Shown here one piece after another: positions 7,572 to 17,772 of a stretch of 43,603 nt of DNA. The notes under the pieces are model-generated. The model was given only the letters and a program-made list of their open reading frames with translations, had not been told where the DNA came from and ran no database searches. Within the stretch, counting starts at the first letter, position 1. Every line of letters begins with the position of its first letter. Origin of the DNA: Elainella saxicola E1 (GTDB taxonomy: Bacteria > Cyanobacteriota > Cyanobacteriia > Elainellales > Elainellaceae); the NCBI GenBank assembly GCA_002796835.1, contig LUGL01000035.1:1-43603 (forward strand). The letters run 5' to 3'. A program made the position numbers and the translations under genes.

Positions 7572-8722
7572 CCGAACTGCATCCTTCTGCGTTAGCGGCG
7601 ATTCCGTCGCCCTGTTTTGTGCTGGAAGAAACGTGCCTGCGGCAAAATCTCGCCATTTTTGAACGAGTTCAGCAAGCAGCACCAGTGCAAATTTTGTTGG
7701 CGCTCAAAGCCTTTGCGCTGTTCCATAGTTTTCCGCTGATTCGCCAGACCTTACCGGGTGCATCGGCCAGTTCAGTTTGGGAAGCTCAGCTCGCTGCGGA
7801 AGAATTTGGCGGTGAACTGCATGTCTATTCTCCAGCCTATCGGGATGAAGATGTGCCCCAGATTTTGAATCTGGCCTCTCATCTGACGTTTAACTCGATC
7901 GGCCAATGGGAGCGGTTTCGTCCTATGTTGGATCATTCCCCTAACCGTCCCTCGATCGGTCTACGTATCAATCCCGAATATTCGCCCGTTCAAACCACGC
8001 TTTATAATCCCTGCCAACCCGGTTCACGATTAGGGGTACGGTCGGAGCAGTTGGGCGATCGGTTACCGCCCGGAGTGGAAGGCTTCCTCTGCCATAACCT
8101 TTGCGAGAGTGATTCTAAGGCGCTGGAAAAAACCCTGTCGCAAATCGAAGCGCTGTTTGGCCAGTTTCTGCCGCAAATGCGGTGGCTGAATCTGGGGGGC
8201 GGTCATTTGATGACGCGAGAGGGGTATGACCTGGACCATCTGATTGCCATTCTCAACGCCTTTCACGATCGATATCCCCACATTTCCCTGATCTTGGAAC
8301 CCGGTTCTGCGATCGTCTGGCAAACCGGCTTTTTGCTGAGCACCGTTCAAGATATTATTCCGACGCCGGACCTCACCCATGTGTTGCTGGATGTTTCCTT
8401 CACGGCTCATATGCCAGATTGCCTGGAAATGCCCTATCAGCCTGTGATTCGCGGAGGTCATCCGGTCCAAACCGGAGAATATCCCTATCGCATGGGCGGA
8501 TCGAGTTGTCTAGCGGGTGATTTCATGGGAGATTACGCCTTCCCTCAACCGTTGGCAATCGGCGATCGGCTCATCTTCGAGGATATGATGCATTACACCA
8601 TGGTGAAGACGACGATGTTTAATGGCGTGACTCATCCGGCGATCGGCACGCTGAAGCAAACGGGAGAATTTGAACTCTGGCGACAGTTCTCTTACGACGA
8701 TTACCGGACAAGGATGGGTTAA
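7568..8722 (+). CDS. nspC: Carboxynorspermidine decarboxylase
   Basis: A 384-residue fold-III PLP decarboxylase. Lys-47 in LLALKAFALF is the expected Schiff-base lysine. Other signatures are SSVWEAQLA, GLRINPEYSPV, GSRLGVR, LNLGGGHLMTREGYD, LEPGSAIVW, PDCLEMPYQPVIRGG and MGGSSCLAGDFMGDY. The Cys in SCLAGD corresponds to the active-site cysteine of ornithine/diaminopimelate-type decarboxylases. It decarboxylates carboxynorspermidine or carboxyspermidine to norspermidine or spermidine, completing the S-adenosylmethionine-independent triamine route begun by the preceding gene. The start ATG 7568 overlaps the upstream stop. The downstream methyltransferase begins 3 nt after this stop, so the three genes form one operon. 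Confidence 0.93.
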   Translation: MTELHPSALAAIPSPCFVLEETCLRQNLAIFERVQQAAPVQILLALKAFALFHSFPLIRQTLPGASASSVWEAQLAAEEFGGELHVYSPAYRDEDVPQILNLASHLTFNSIGQWERFRPMLDHSPNRPSIGLRINPEYSPVQTTLYNPCQPGSRLGVRSEQLGDRLPPGVEGFLCHNLCESDSKALEKTLSQIEALFGQFLPQMRWLNLGGGHLMTREGYDLDHLIAILNAFHDRYPHISLILEPGSAIVWQTGFLLSTVQDIIPTPDLTHVLLDVSFTAHMPDCLEMPYQPVIRGGHPVQTGEYPYRMGGSSCLAGDFMGDYAFPQPLAIGDRLIFEDMMHYTMVKTTMFNGVTHPAIGTLKQTGEFELWRQFSYDDYRTRMG

Positions 8723-8724
8723 TC

Positions 8725-9384
8725 ATGTCTAACAAAACCTTCATAGACGATCGTCTCTATGACTACCTGCTGTCGGTTTCTTTGCGAGAGCCGGAAATTT
8801 TGCAGCAGTTACGGCAGGAAACGGCAGCCCATCCCATGAGCCAGATGCAAATTGCGCCAGAACAGGGGCAATTCATGGCCTTTTTGGTGCAGTTGATGGG
8901 AGCCAGGAAAGCGTTGGAGGTCGGCGTTTTTACCGGATACAGTGCTCTTTCGGTCGCTCTGGCATTACCGGCGGATGGGTTACTGATGGCCTGCGATGTC
9001 AGCGAAGAATATACGGCCATTGCTCGCCGCTATTGGGAACAGGCCGGTGTTTCAGCCAAAATCGATTTGCGAATTGCGCCTGCTTTGGAGACGCTCGAGC
9101 AGTTATTGGCCACAGGTCATGCCAATACATTCGATTTTGCATTTATTGATGCAGATAAAAGTAATTACCCCAATTACTACAAACTTGTCTTGCAGCTCAT
9201 ACGGCCTGGGGGCTTGATCGCCATTGATAATGTGCTGTGGTCCGGTCAAGTAGCCGATCCACAAGTGACTGATAACCGCACTGAAAAGATTCGATCGTTC
9301 AACCAGATGCTGTATCAGGACGATCGGATTACGCTCAGCCTGTTGCCGATCGCTGATGGGCTGACGTTGGCTCTGAAGAAATGA
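8725..9384 (+). CDS. Class I O-methyltransferase, cation-dependent (caffeoyl-CoA OMT family)
   Basis: A 219-residue protein of the Methyltransf_3 family. Motif I is ALEVGVFTGYSALSVALAL, followed by ACDVSEEY, and the metal-binding segments FIDADKSNYPNYY and AIDNVLWSGQV are intact (Asp of DADK and the DN pair). Known of cyanobacterial members such as the Synechocystis Slr0095 type: they methylate catechol-like substrates with a divalent cation. It sits 3 nt after nspC and is almost certainly co-transcribed with the polyamine genes. A catechol methyltransferase has no obvious step in triamine synthesis, so its role there is open. The gene ends 17 nt before the convergent CorC-type gene. Confidence 0.88.
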   Translation: MSNKTFIDDRLYDYLLSVSLREPEILQQLRQETAAHPMSQMQIAPEQGQFMAFLVQLMGARKALEVGVFTGYSALSVALALPADGLLMACDVSEEYTAIARRYWEQAGVSAKIDLRIAPALETLEQLLATGHANTFDFAFIDADKSNYPNYYKLVLQLIRPGGLIAIDNVLWSGQVADPQVTDNRTEKIRSFNQMLYQDDRITLSLLPIADGLTLALKK

Positions 9385-9401
9385 TTGGGACGATCATCGG
9401 A

Positions 9402-10727
9402 CTAGATGCCGCTGCCTGATTGTTCAGTTGTAGGAAGCTGTTGAGGCACCACCAATACCTTATCGACTCGATTTCCATCCATATCTACTACTTCGAACCG
9501 AAACCCTTCCCATTCAAACGCATCAGCAGATTTAGGGATATGTCCCAGTTGGGTAATGATTAACCCCCCCAGCGTTTGGTAATTACCAAGCCGCTCACCC
9601 GGTAATTCATCTACGTCCAGCAGTTCTTTCACTTCGTCGATCAACAACATGCCATCCAGCAACCAGGAGCCATCTTCTCGTCGAATCACATCTTCTTCAT
9701 GGGGCTGATCGGCAAAAGGAATGTCGCCAATAATCACCTCCATCACATCATTCAGAGTAACTACGCCTTGAATCACGCCATATTCATCGACAATCATGGC
9801 GATATGTGTGCCTGATTGTTTGAACAACTCCAAAACCTTGAATGCAGAGGTGCTCTCTGGAATCACTAAGGGTTGCCGCAACAGCGCAGTCAGATCGATC
9901 GGTTCACCCACCAGGCTGCGCGTCAAAATATCCGTGACATACACCACGCCCAGCACGTTATCCAACGTCTCCTGACAAACTGGGAAGCGGCTGTGGCGAC
10001 TTTCAACCATCTTACGGCGGTTGATTTCAGCAGAATCATTCAGATCTAACCACACAACCTCCAGCCGAGGCGTCATTAAAGCACTGGCCTGCTGATCGCC
10101 CAGCCGAAACACCCGTTCCACCATATCCTGCTCAGCCGACTCAAACATGCCAGCTTCGGCCCCTTGCCGCACCAAAACCTTGATTTCTTCTTCAGTCACC
10201 AGGGGTTCATCAGAGGCGCGATCGGCCCTTAACAGCTTGAGTACACCTTCGGTTGAAATGCTGAGCAGATGGACGATCGGACTGGTAAGGCGAGCAATCA
10301 GGCGCATTGGGACTGCAACTGTGGTCGCGATTCGTTCAGGACTGCTGAGCGCCAACCGTTTGGGCACGAGTTCCCCAATCACCAGCGATAAATAAGTAAT
10401 GATGATTACAACGATGGCAAAGGCAATCGCTTCACTGGACTGCTTCAATGCTGGAATTAGCGCAATGTAAGGGGAAAGAGAGCTAGAAAGGGCCGCTCCA
10501 CCAAATGCACCAGTCAGGATGCCAATCAGAGTAATGCCGACCTGTACGGTGGAGAGAAATCGATTGGGCGAATTAGCCAGATCCAGCGCCACCTGGGCTT
10601 TATCATTCCCTTGCTCCACCAATTCCTGGAGCCTTGCCCGACGAGCTGAGACGATCGCCATTTCCGACATTGAAAATAAGCCGTTGGCGATAATGAGCAA
10701 GAAAATAACCAGGATTTCAGAGGACAT
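9402..10727 (-). CDS. CNNM/CBS-domain CorC-HlyC family membrane protein
   Basis: A 441-residue protein with the standard three-part layout. The N-terminal CNNM (DUF21) domain has three to four membrane helices (ILVIFLLIIANGLFSMSEMA, then AFAIVVIIITYLSLVIGELV) and the SARRARLQEL segment. Two CBS domains lie in the middle (LMTPRLEVVWLD, SRFPVC, VVYVTDIL, then IAMIVDEYGVIQGVVTLND). The C-terminal CorC_HlyC domain reads WLLDGMLLIDEV-x-E-LL and GERLGNYQTLGGLI. Known roles are in magnesium/cobalt export or membrane-associated transport regulation; the old hemolysin label is historical. Full length. It converges on the O-methyltransferase gene and is divergent from mfd. Confidence 0.9.
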   Translation of the reverse strand: MSSEILVIFLLIIANGLFSMSEMAIVSARRARLQELVEQGNDKAQVALDLANSPNRFLSTVQVGITLIGILTGAFGGAALSSSLSPYIALIPALKQSSEAIAFAIVVIIITYLSLVIGELVPKRLALSSPERIATTVAVPMRLIARLTSPIVHLLSISTEGVLKLLRADRASDEPLVTEEEIKVLVRQGAEAGMFESAEQDMVERVFRLGDQQASALMTPRLEVVWLDLNDSAEINRRKMVESRHSRFPVCQETLDNVLGVVYVTDILTRSLVGEPIDLTALLRQPLVIPESTSAFKVLELFKQSGTHIAMIVDEYGVIQGVVTLNDVMEVIIGDIPFADQPHEEDVIRREDGSWLLDGMLLIDEVKELLDVDELPGERLGNYQTLGGLIITQLGHIPKSADAFEWEGFRFEVVDMDGNRVDKVLVVPQQLPTTEQSGSGI

Positions 10728-11070
10728 GGAAGCAATCTAACGCCTATTGTAAAAAGACTTGTGATTCAGAGTGAGCGGTTGACAACCCAAACCCATCCAA
10801 GGATGACCTGAAATTGCAGCCCTCGCTCTAGAAAGGTAGCATCCTCATTGTAAAGAGGAACTGATTTTGTTTTATGGGTTGGTTCAGAACAAGTGTGGTC
10901 TAACTCAACGACAAGGCACACTCCAACCTCAAATGATCAGTCAGCCTTTTGTCCCAAACTGTCGCCAAACTACGATAAAATCAGCCTTTTTAAGCCTGCC
11001 TTTTTAGAATAGAAAAGGTTGGTTCATCGCGATCGCGGTGGTTTTCGGTTCCTTCTCATCTCCAGAGTTT
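10728..11070. other. Divergent intergenic region between CorC-type gene and mfd
   Basis: No gene seen. A weak plus-strand promoter candidate for mfd is TTGTCC (10949-10954), 16 nt, TACGAT (10971-10976). A pair of short near-repeats (AGCCTTTTTAAGCC and GCCTGCCTTTTTAG) lies at about 10983-11008 just before the mfd start region. Confidence 0.3.
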
Positions 11071-14000
11071 ATGGCTTTTTCTTCGATTACGCGGGCTTTG
11101 GGGCGATCGCCTCTTACCAACGAACTCATCACTAAACTCGCTCAACAGCAGGTTTTGCATCTCAACGGCATTGCGCGCTTGCCCAAGGGACTGATTTCCT
11201 CGGCCTTAGCTCAGAGTCAGCAGCGGAGTTTGCTGGTCGTGACGGCCACGCTGGAAGAAGCCGGACGGTGGGCCGTGCAGCTGGAGGCGATGGGCTGGCA
11301 GACGATGCATTTTTACCCCACTTCTGAGGCATCCCCCTATGAGCCGTTTGATCCAGAGTCGGAGATGACCTGGGGCCAGATGCAGGTGCTGGCAGATTTG
11401 GTGAAGCAGATTGCCCATCCCAAAGCAACCGCGATCGTCACGACTGAACGGGCGCTGCAACCTCATTTGCCACCGATCGAAGCCTTTCAGCCCTATTGCG
11501 TCACGTTATCAAGAGGCATGGAGCTGGATTTGGAAGCGCTGAGCCAACAGTTGGCTAATTTGGGCTATGAGCGGGTAGCGCTGGTAGAAACAGAAGGGCA
11601 ATGGAGTCGTCGCGGTGACATTATTGATGTGTTTCCGGTGGCTTCAGAGCTGCCCGTGCGGCTAGAGCTGTTTGGGGATGAGCTGGATCATCTGCGGGAA
11701 TTCGATCCGGCAACCCAACGATCGCTCGATAAGATCGATCGGCTGATTCTGACGGCAACTTCCTTTAGCCCGATCATTCTGGAAGGACTGAAGATTGCAG
11801 GCAGTGATGAATTGAGGTCAGAAGTGAAGGCAGCTTTTACGGCGGAAGAGCTGGAACAGATTCAAACTGGCCAGGTGCCTGATGGCATGCGGCGTTTTTT
11901 GGGACTGGCCTTTGCCCAACCTGCTTCTCTGCTGGATTATTTGCCAGAAGATACGCTAATTGCGCTGGATGAGCTGGAACAGTGCCGGGCCCATAGCGAT
12001 CGCTGGTTTGAACATGCCGAAGAGCAGTGGCAAGAAATGAGCCTGGGCGGCAGTTCAGACGAGGCAGCAGCACGAGCCATTGCTGTACCTAAAATTCATC
12101 GCTCTTTCTCCGACTCTCTGGCCACGATCGAATCATTTGAGCAGCTACACTTGTCTGAATTAGCCGAAGCTGAGCAGGGGTTGAATTTAGCGAGCCGTCC
12201 GGTTCCGGCCACACCTCACCAATTTGGCAAGCTTGCAGAAACCTTGCGGCAGGAGCGCGATCGCGGCTTTTCGATTTGGTTGGTGTCGGCTCAGCCTTCT
12301 CGATCGGTCTCTTTGCTGCAAGAGCATGACTGTTCGGCCCAGTTTGTGCCAAATCCGCGTGACTATCTGGCGATCGACAAGCTGCAAACCCAGCATGTGC
12401 CTGTGGCCGTGAAATACTCGGGGCTGGCGGAACTGGAAGGGTTTATTCTGCCGACATTCCGATTGGTGGTGGTGACCGATCGCGAATTTTTCGGACAGCA
12501 TTCTCTGGCCACACCCAGCTACATTCGCAAGCGCCGACAGGCCACTTCTAAGCAGGTCGATCCGAACAAATTGCAGCTCGGCGACTATGTGGTGCATCGC
12601 AATCATGGGGTCGGACGCTTTTTGAAACTGGAAAGTCTGACGATTAACCAGGAAACCCGGGAATATCTGGTGCTGCAATATGCAGATGGCCTGCTGCGCG
12701 TCGCTGCTGATCAGCTCAATGCCCTGTCGCGGTTCCGAGGTGCAGCAGATAAAGCGCCAGAACTGAATAAGATGGCGGGCAAAGCCTGGGAAAAAACCAA
12801 GAGCAAGGTGCGCAAGGCGATCAAAAAAGTGGCGATCGACCTGCTCCAACTCTATGCCCAGCGGACCCAGCAACAAGGATTTGCCTATCCCAGCGATACG
12901 CCCTGGCAGCAAGAAATGGAGGAGTCTTTCCCCTATCAGCCGACACCCGATCAGCTGAAGGCGGTGCAGGATGTGAAGCGCGATATGGAAGATGTGCGTC
13001 CCATGGATCGACTGGTCTGTGGCGATGTGGGCTTCGGTAAAACCGAGGTGGCCATTCGGGCAATTTTTAAGGCAGTGACTGCTGGCAAACAGGTGGCTCT
13101 GCTGGCCCCGACGACGATTCTGACGCAACAGCATTACCATACGCTGAAGGAACGCTTTGCCCCCTATCCGCTCCAGGTGGGTTTGCTGAATCGGTTCCGC
13201 ACAGCTGAAGAGCGGCGAGATATCCAGCAGCGCTTAGCTACCGGCGAACTGGATATTGTCGTGGGCACCCATCAGCTTTTAGGCAAAGGCGTACAGTTTA
13301 AAGATCTGGGCCTGCTGGTGGTGGATGAAGAACAGCGGTTTGGCGTGAATCAGAAAGAGAAGATTAAATCCCTCAAAACCCAGGTGGATGTGTTGACCCT
13401 CAGCGCCACGCCAATTCCTCGTACACTTTATATGTCACTATCGGGCGTGCGCGAAATGAGCCTGATTACGACACCACCCCCCTCTCGCCGTCCGATCAAA
13501 ACCCATTTGTCGCCCTACAATCCGGAAGCAATTCGGACGGCAATTCGGCAAGAGCTCGATCGGGGTGGTCAGATTTTCTATGTGGTGCCGCGCGTCGAAG
13601 GAATTGAGGAAATTTCGGCCCAGTTGCGCGAGATGATTCCGGGTGCACGCATTGCGATCGCCCATGGCCAGATGCAGGAAGGCGAACTGGAAGCGACGAT
13701 GCTGACCTTTAGTAATGGGGAAGCGGACATTTTGGTCTGCACCACCATTATTGAGTCGGGTCTGGATATTCCGCGCGTCAACACAATTTTGATCGAAGAT
13801 GCTCAGAAGTTCGGCCTCTCCCAGCTTTACCAGTTGCGGGGCCGAGTCGGACGGGCGGGAATTCAGGCCCATGCCTGGTTGTTCTATCCTAAGCAAAGTC
13901 AGCTCACGGACACGGCTCGTCAGCGGTTGCGGGCCATCCAGGAATTTGCCCAGCTTGGCTCAGGCTATCAGTTGGCGGTGCGCGACATGGAAATTCGCGG

Positions 14001-14589
14001 CGTCGGCAATTTGTTAGGCGCTGAACAGTCCGGCCAAATGGATGCGATCGGCTTTGATCTCTACATGGAAATGCTGGAAGAGGCGATCAAGGAGATTCGT
14101 GGCCAGGAAATTCCCCAGGTGGACGACACTCAAATCGATCTCAACCTGACGGCCTTTATTCCGGCGGACTATATTCCCGACCTCGATCAGAAGATGAGTG
14201 CCTATCGTGCCGTTGCCTCAGCCCAGTCCAAGAAAGAGCTAGCCGAAATCGCGGCAGATTGGAACGATCGCTATGGCGCATTACCCCCAGCAGCCAGTCA
14301 GCTATTGCGGGTGATGGAGCTAAAACAAATTGCCAAGTCCCTAGGCTTCAGCCGCATTAAGCCCGAAGGCAAGCAGCATGTCCTGCTGGAAACGCCAATG
14401 GAGGAACCGGCCTGGAACCTGCTGAAGGAAAATTTACCTTCCCATCTGCAAACCCGGTTTGTCTACACTCCTGGCAAAGTCACAGTGCGAGGATTGGGAG
14501 TCCTTAAGGCCGATCTGCAACTCGAAAATCTGATCGATTACCTCAGCCGTATGAAAGGTGGATTACCAGAAACGGCGATCGCCTCCTAG
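11071..14589 (+). CDS. mfd: Transcription-repair coupling factor Mfd
   Basis: About 1172 residues, normal length. I start at ATG 11071 ([20 protein letters not shown]), the form seen in cyanobacterial Mfd, rather than the in-frame GTG 11038. In order: the UvrB-like N-terminal module ([25 protein letters not shown]), the RNA polymerase-interacting RID/CarD-like domain ([17 protein letters not shown]), the RecG-like translocase with Walker [12 protein letters not shown] (around residue 650), DEEQRFG, the [13 protein letters not shown] motif, [17 protein letters not shown] and QLRGRVGR, then the C-terminal TRCF domain. Mfd removes RNA polymerase stalled at lesions and recruits UvrA to the transcribed strand. 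It stands alone, and a REP-like palindrome follows its stop. Confidence 0.97.
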   Translation: MAFSSITRALGRSPLTNELITKLAQQQVLHLNGIARLPKGLISSALAQSQQRSLLVVTATLEEAGRWAVQLEAMGWQTMHFYPTSEASPYEPFDPESEMTWGQMQVLADLVKQIAHPKATAIVTTERALQPHLPPIEAFQPYCVTLSRGMELDLEALSQQLANLGYERVALVETEGQWSRRGDIIDVFPVASELPVRLELFGDELDHLREFDPATQRSLDKIDRLILTATSFSPIILEGLKIAGSDELRSEVKAAFTAEELEQIQTGQVPDGMRRFLGLAFAQPASLLDYLPEDTLIALDELEQCRAHSDRWFEHAEEQWQEMSLGGSSDEAAARAIAVPKIHRSFSDSLATIESFEQLHLSELAEAEQGLNLASRPVPATPHQFGKLAETLRQERDRGFSIWLVSAQPSRSVSLLQEHDCSAQFVPNPRDYLAIDKLQTQHVPVAVKYSGLAELEGFILPTFRLVVVTDREFFGQHSLATPSYIRKRRQATSKQVDPNKLQLGDYVVHRNHGVGRFLKLESLTINQETREYLVLQYADGLLRVAADQLNALSRFRGAADKAPELNKMAGKAWEKTKSKVRKAIKKVAIDLLQLYAQRTQQQGFAYPSDTPWQQEMEESFPYQPTPDQLKAVQDVKRDMEDVRPMDRLVCGDVGFGKTEVAIRAIFKAVTAGKQVALLAPTTILTQQHYHTLKERFAPYPLQVGLLNRFRTAEERRDIQQRLATGELDIVVGTHQLLGKGVQFKDLGLLVVDEEQRFGVNQKEKIKSLKTQVDVLTLSATPIPRTLYMSLSGVREMSLITTPPPSRRPIKTHLSPYNPEAIRTAIRQELDRGGQIFYVVPRVEGIEEISAQLREMIPGARIAIAHGQMQEGELEATMLTFSNGEADILVCTTIIESGLDIPRVNTILIEDAQKFGLSQLYQLRGRVGRAGIQAHAWLFYPKQSQLTDTARQRLRAIQEFAQLGSGYQLAVRDMEIRGVGNLLGAEQSGQMDAIGFDLYMEMLEEAIKEIRGQEIPQVDDTQIDLNLTAFIPADYIPDLDQKMSAYRAVASAQSKKELAEIAADWNDRYGALPPAASQLLRVMELKQIAKSLGFSRIKPEGKQHVLLETPMEEPAWNLLKENLPSHLQTRFVYTPGKVTVRGLGVLKADLQLENLIDYLSRMKGGLPETAIAS

Positions 14590-14624
14590 GCATAGCAATT
14601 TAATCACTTGCAAAATTTAATCTT

Positions 14625-14655
14625 CCGTACGGGCACGGCATGCTGTGTCCCAACC
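14625..14655. repeat. Solitary REP-like palindrome after mfd
   Basis: CCGTACGGGCAC (14625-14636), GGCATGCT, then GTGTCCCAACC (14644-14654). It shares the CCGTACGGG core, the TGCTGTG block and the CCCAACC end with the two units at 2210-2240 and 2315-2346 next to the RAYT remnant. The arms can pair with one bulge. It lies 36 nt after the mfd stop, typical for REP elements. Confidence 0.7.
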
Positions 14656-14858
14656 TATTTCGGAGCGATTTGAATTCACTCAGAATCTTCAACAACTACA
14701 GATGTTGATCGCAATCCACAATTTGCATTGCTTTTGATGAACCTGCCGATCTTTCTGCTCAGAATCAAAGATATTCTGATCGATCACACTCGCCTGCCTA
14801 TTTTAGGTGAAACGCTGCGAGCGGAGTGCTGAATTCGGGTGGTTGAATGTTGAGTTGA

Positions 14859-17105
14859 ATGCTGAATTTTAGGAGCGGGTTCGGAGTGACTCCTGCGAAA
14901 TGTAAAACCACATCTTTGCAGTTGTCGTTTGCACACCATACAAAACATCTCCGGCGGGTTGCGATCGGCCTGATTCTAACGCTCTGGCTTCTGGTTGGAT
15001 CACTGATGGTCGTACAACCTGCCCATGCCGCAGTCGCTTTACCGGAACGCAAACCCCTGACGCTAGAGTTGTTGCAGGCAAGATTGAAGACTCCCATTCA
15101 AAATGAGGGCGTCCGATCGATCGATCTGCGGCAGTTCGTGATTGATTTGCGACCCGAAAATGCGGCCTTTCGCGATCAGTTTTACCGCCTGATCCAGGCT
15201 CAAATTCAGCGATCGCCGGTACCGTTAGGTCTAGATCTAAGCTATTCGAGCATCCAAGGGGATTTCCAAATTGCCAACCTGGGGGTAATTACGCCACTGT
15301 ACGGCCAATCTTCGCCCACTTTTAGTGCAGCAGAACAGGCCCAGTTAGCGCGCGATCGGCGACGGTTGTCCCAGTTGACGCAGTTATCGCGATCGTTGCT
15401 AGTGCAATCTCAAACCACCCCGTTGCAAATTACGGTGTTGCGCGCCCCTTTGAATCTGGTGCAAACTCGCTTCGAAGGTTTCGTCAATTTCAGCAACACG
15501 TTCTTTCTAGATCGGGTGGAAGCTCAAGGCGCAACCTTTACCCAGGAAGTTGACTGGTCGGAAACCCGGTTTAGCCAATCTGCGAATTTTGCCAACGCTA
15601 TCTTTCAACGCAGCGTGCGATTTCGCAGCGCCATCTTCTTTGATCGAGCTCGGTTTAATCAAACCCAATTCCAGAATGCAATCAACTTTCAGGGCAGCGA
15701 GTTTCAAGCTGCCGCCACCTTCAATCAGGCTATTTTCCAGAACATTGCCAATCTGACTCGCATTCTCTGGCGCGATACCGCCGATTTTTCTCAAACCCGC
15801 TGGCAAGAGGCCGTGCTGTTCGATCGCGGCAAATTTCTTCAGTCTCTGTTTCTGAGTCAGGCAGTGTTTGAAAAAGTCGTCAGTTTTCGCCAGGTCCAGT
15901 TTCGTCAGTCGGTGAACCTGCGTGGCGCAACCATTTTGGATCAAGCCGATTTTGCTGACGCCAGTTTTGCCGATCGGGCCTATCTGAATGTGCCGAATCT
16001 CCAGTTTGATCCGCGACAAGCCAGAATTCTGGGGAATCCGGGCCAAATTGGTAGAGTCATCTCAGTGCCTACCCTGCAAGGCAACGAAACGCTGCTGCGT
16101 AACTTTGTCCAAAATTTCCGGCTGCTACAGGCGGTGGCTGACGCCAATCAGATTCAATACACAACTGAAAAACTGCGGTTGCGTGAATTCCAGCAGCACC
16201 TATTGGGCACTGATCTGAATCTGGCGACCGCTCAACAACTGGAGCAGGTTGGATTTTCTGCCAAACAAATCAGTACGATCCTGAAAGCTCGCTCGGACCA
16301 GTCATTCCGCACAGTCAGCGATGTTTTGGGCCTGGATACCATCGATTTCGCCACCTATGTCAAAGTGCGCGATCGCCTCACAGTGGGCAAAGCCACCTCC
16401 GTTTCGAGCTGGATTCTGGACGGTCTGCGCTGGGTTGGCCTTAATTTGCTGCTGCTGCTGACGCGCTACGGCACAAGTTTCTGGCTAGTGTTTGGCGTTG
16501 GCATGATTGCGGTAGCCCATTTTGGCGTGTTGTTCTGGCTGGTCGATCGATTCCGCAGACTCCATCCTCAAGCGATCGTGCCATCATCTACTGAAGCTTT
16601 TTGGGTCGCAGGGGGATTTAGTGTGCTCACCTTTGCCGGACTGGCTGCCATTTTTCGCACGGGCGAGTTTCCCTGGCTGACGCTGGCTTATCTGGAACTC
16701 GTGATTGTGCCAGTTCCAACAGTCTTGCTGTTGCTGATTTACGGACGCGGACGCTATCACGATCTGATGAATCTCAGCTATTTTGTCGAAGATGGCAGCA
16801 TGCGGCAACTCCGATTTCTGATCGGTCGCTTACCCAACATTCCGGCCTATCCCAACTTTCGAGAACGCTACAACCCAATCCTGTGGGATCGACGCTGGAG
16901 TTGGCTCAATTATTTTGATTTCAGCCTTAACAATTTGCTGCGCTTTGGCTTCAACGATATTCGGCTACGCGATCAACATGTTCCAGGGCTGATCACAGCA
17001 CTGGTCTGGTATCAATGGAGCCTCGGAATTTTGTATTTCGCATTGCTGCTCTGGACACTCTCTCGCACCATTCCTGGCTTAAATCTATTGATCTATTTCA
17101 AGTAG
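14859..17105 (+). CDS. Pentapeptide-repeat membrane protein with secreted N-terminus
   Basis: 748 residues. An N-terminal signal peptide (VAIGLILTLWLLVGSLMVV, probable cleavage after AHA-57) leads into a domain starting LPERKPLTLELLQARL. From about residue 205 to 380 runs a pentapeptide-repeat-like solenoid with F/A at every fifth position (for example FVNFSNTFF, ANFANAIFQ, AINFQGSEF, VNLRGATIL, ADFADASF). A helix-hairpin-helix-like pair follows (LATAQQLEQVGFSAKQISTI and a second half to about 500), then about five membrane segments (for example LNLLLLLTRYGTSFWLVF, ELVIVPVPTVLLLLIYG, SLGILYFALLLWTLS). The repeat part should be outside the cytoplasm, anchored by the C-terminal helices. I do not know its function. 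It is probably a single-gene unit between mfd and a convergent hypothetical gene. Confidence 0.8.
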   Translation: MLNFRSGFGVTPAKCKTTSLQLSFAHHTKHLRRVAIGLILTLWLLVGSLMVVQPAHAAVALPERKPLTLELLQARLKTPIQNEGVRSIDLRQFVIDLRPENAAFRDQFYRLIQAQIQRSPVPLGLDLSYSSIQGDFQIANLGVITPLYGQSSPTFSAAEQAQLARDRRRLSQLTQLSRSLLVQSQTTPLQITVLRAPLNLVQTRFEGFVNFSNTFFLDRVEAQGATFTQEVDWSETRFSQSANFANAIFQRSVRFRSAIFFDRARFNQTQFQNAINFQGSEFQAAATFNQAIFQNIANLTRILWRDTADFSQTRWQEAVLFDRGKFLQSLFLSQAVFEKVVSFRQVQFRQSVNLRGATILDQADFADASFADRAYLNVPNLQFDPRQARILGNPGQIGRVISVPTLQGNETLLRNFVQNFRLLQAVADANQIQYTTEKLRLREFQQHLLGTDLNLATAQQLEQVGFSAKQISTILKARSDQSFRTVSDVLGLDTIDFATYVKVRDRLTVGKATSVSSWILDGLRWVGLNLLLLLTRYGTSFWLVFGVGMIAVAHFGVLFWLVDRFRRLHPQAIVPSSTEAFWVAGGFSVLTFAGLAAIFRTGEFPWLTLAYLELVIVPVPTVLLLLIYGRGRYHDLMNLSYFVEDGSMRQLRFLIGRLPNIPAYPNFRERYNPILWDRRWSWLNYFDFSLNNLLRFGFNDIRLRDQHVPGLITALVWYQWSLGILYFALLLWTLSRTIPGLNLLIYFK

Positions 17106-17178
17106 CCAACCTTCAAAGTGACTCCTACCCTCTTCACTCCTTCACCTCGGCCACTCCACCACCATCTCACTCACCCCT

Positions 17179-17772
17179 TCACGCCTGCTTCATCACCTCC
17201 AACAGCGCCGACAAAGCCCGATCTTCCGCCGCATTCACTTGCCGATCGAGCAAAGCAATCCCCACTGCTTTCGAGAGGGCGATCGCTGCTACATCTGCAT
17301 CCAAATCTTCCGTCAAATGATCGAGGGATTGGGGCACTTTCAGAGCCGATCGAATGCCAGCCAACATCGATTCATCAAATCCTAAACCCTGCAATTGGGG
17401 TTCCAGGCTGTCCCATTCCACCGTACCGTTTGGATTGCCCACCTGAATCACATAGGCAAGCAATCGCTGTAACTTGCGTTCCTGAGGTGGTGGCAACTTG
17501 GCGCTAGATTCACTGATCACAGAAGTGCTGCTGCGATCGAGGTTGCCTAAAATCTTGGCCCAGTCACTGTCATCACAGGCTTCCGGTTTGCCCACGGTCA
17601 GGGAAAGTTGAATCCGATCGGCATGGGTCTGAAGTTGGGTGACCTTCGCCTGAACTCCCAAAAAGCCCAACCATTGAGCGATCGTTGTGACTAGGGTCGA
17701 ATAGGTTGCCTGACTGTTGGCTAACAGCCGAATTTGGGTCCGGACCATAGGACGCACAATTTGTGACAGCAT
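17179..17772 (-). CDS. Conserved cyanobacterial-type hypothetical protein (197 aa)
   Basis: The N-terminal ~80 residues form a mixed fold without signal peptide or membrane segment. After a PPPQERKLQRLLAYVIQVG linker, the C-terminal half is helical and acidic (LDHLTEDLDADVAAIALSKA, then LLDRQVNAAEDRALSALLEV). The last part loosely recalls TerB-like helical domains, but I cannot assign a family. It converges with the pentapeptide gene 73 nt away. The long gene-free stretch upstream, before pilB, presumably carries its promoter. Function unknown. Confidence 0.65.
   Translation of the reverse strand: MLSQIVRPMVRTQIRLLANSQATYSTLVTTIAQWLGFLGVQAKVTQLQTHADRIQLSLTVGKPEACDDSDWAKILGNLDRSSTSVISESSAKLPPPQERKLQRLLAYVIQVGNPNGTVEWDSLEPQLQGLGFDESMLAGIRSALKVPQSLDHLTEDLDADVAAIALSKAVGIALLDRQVNAAEDRALSALLEVMKQA

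Noticed and set aside
11038-11070. Upstream GTG start of mfd
   Set aside because: The ATG at 11071 gives the conserved MAFSSI...LGRSPLT beginning of cyanobacterial Mfd.
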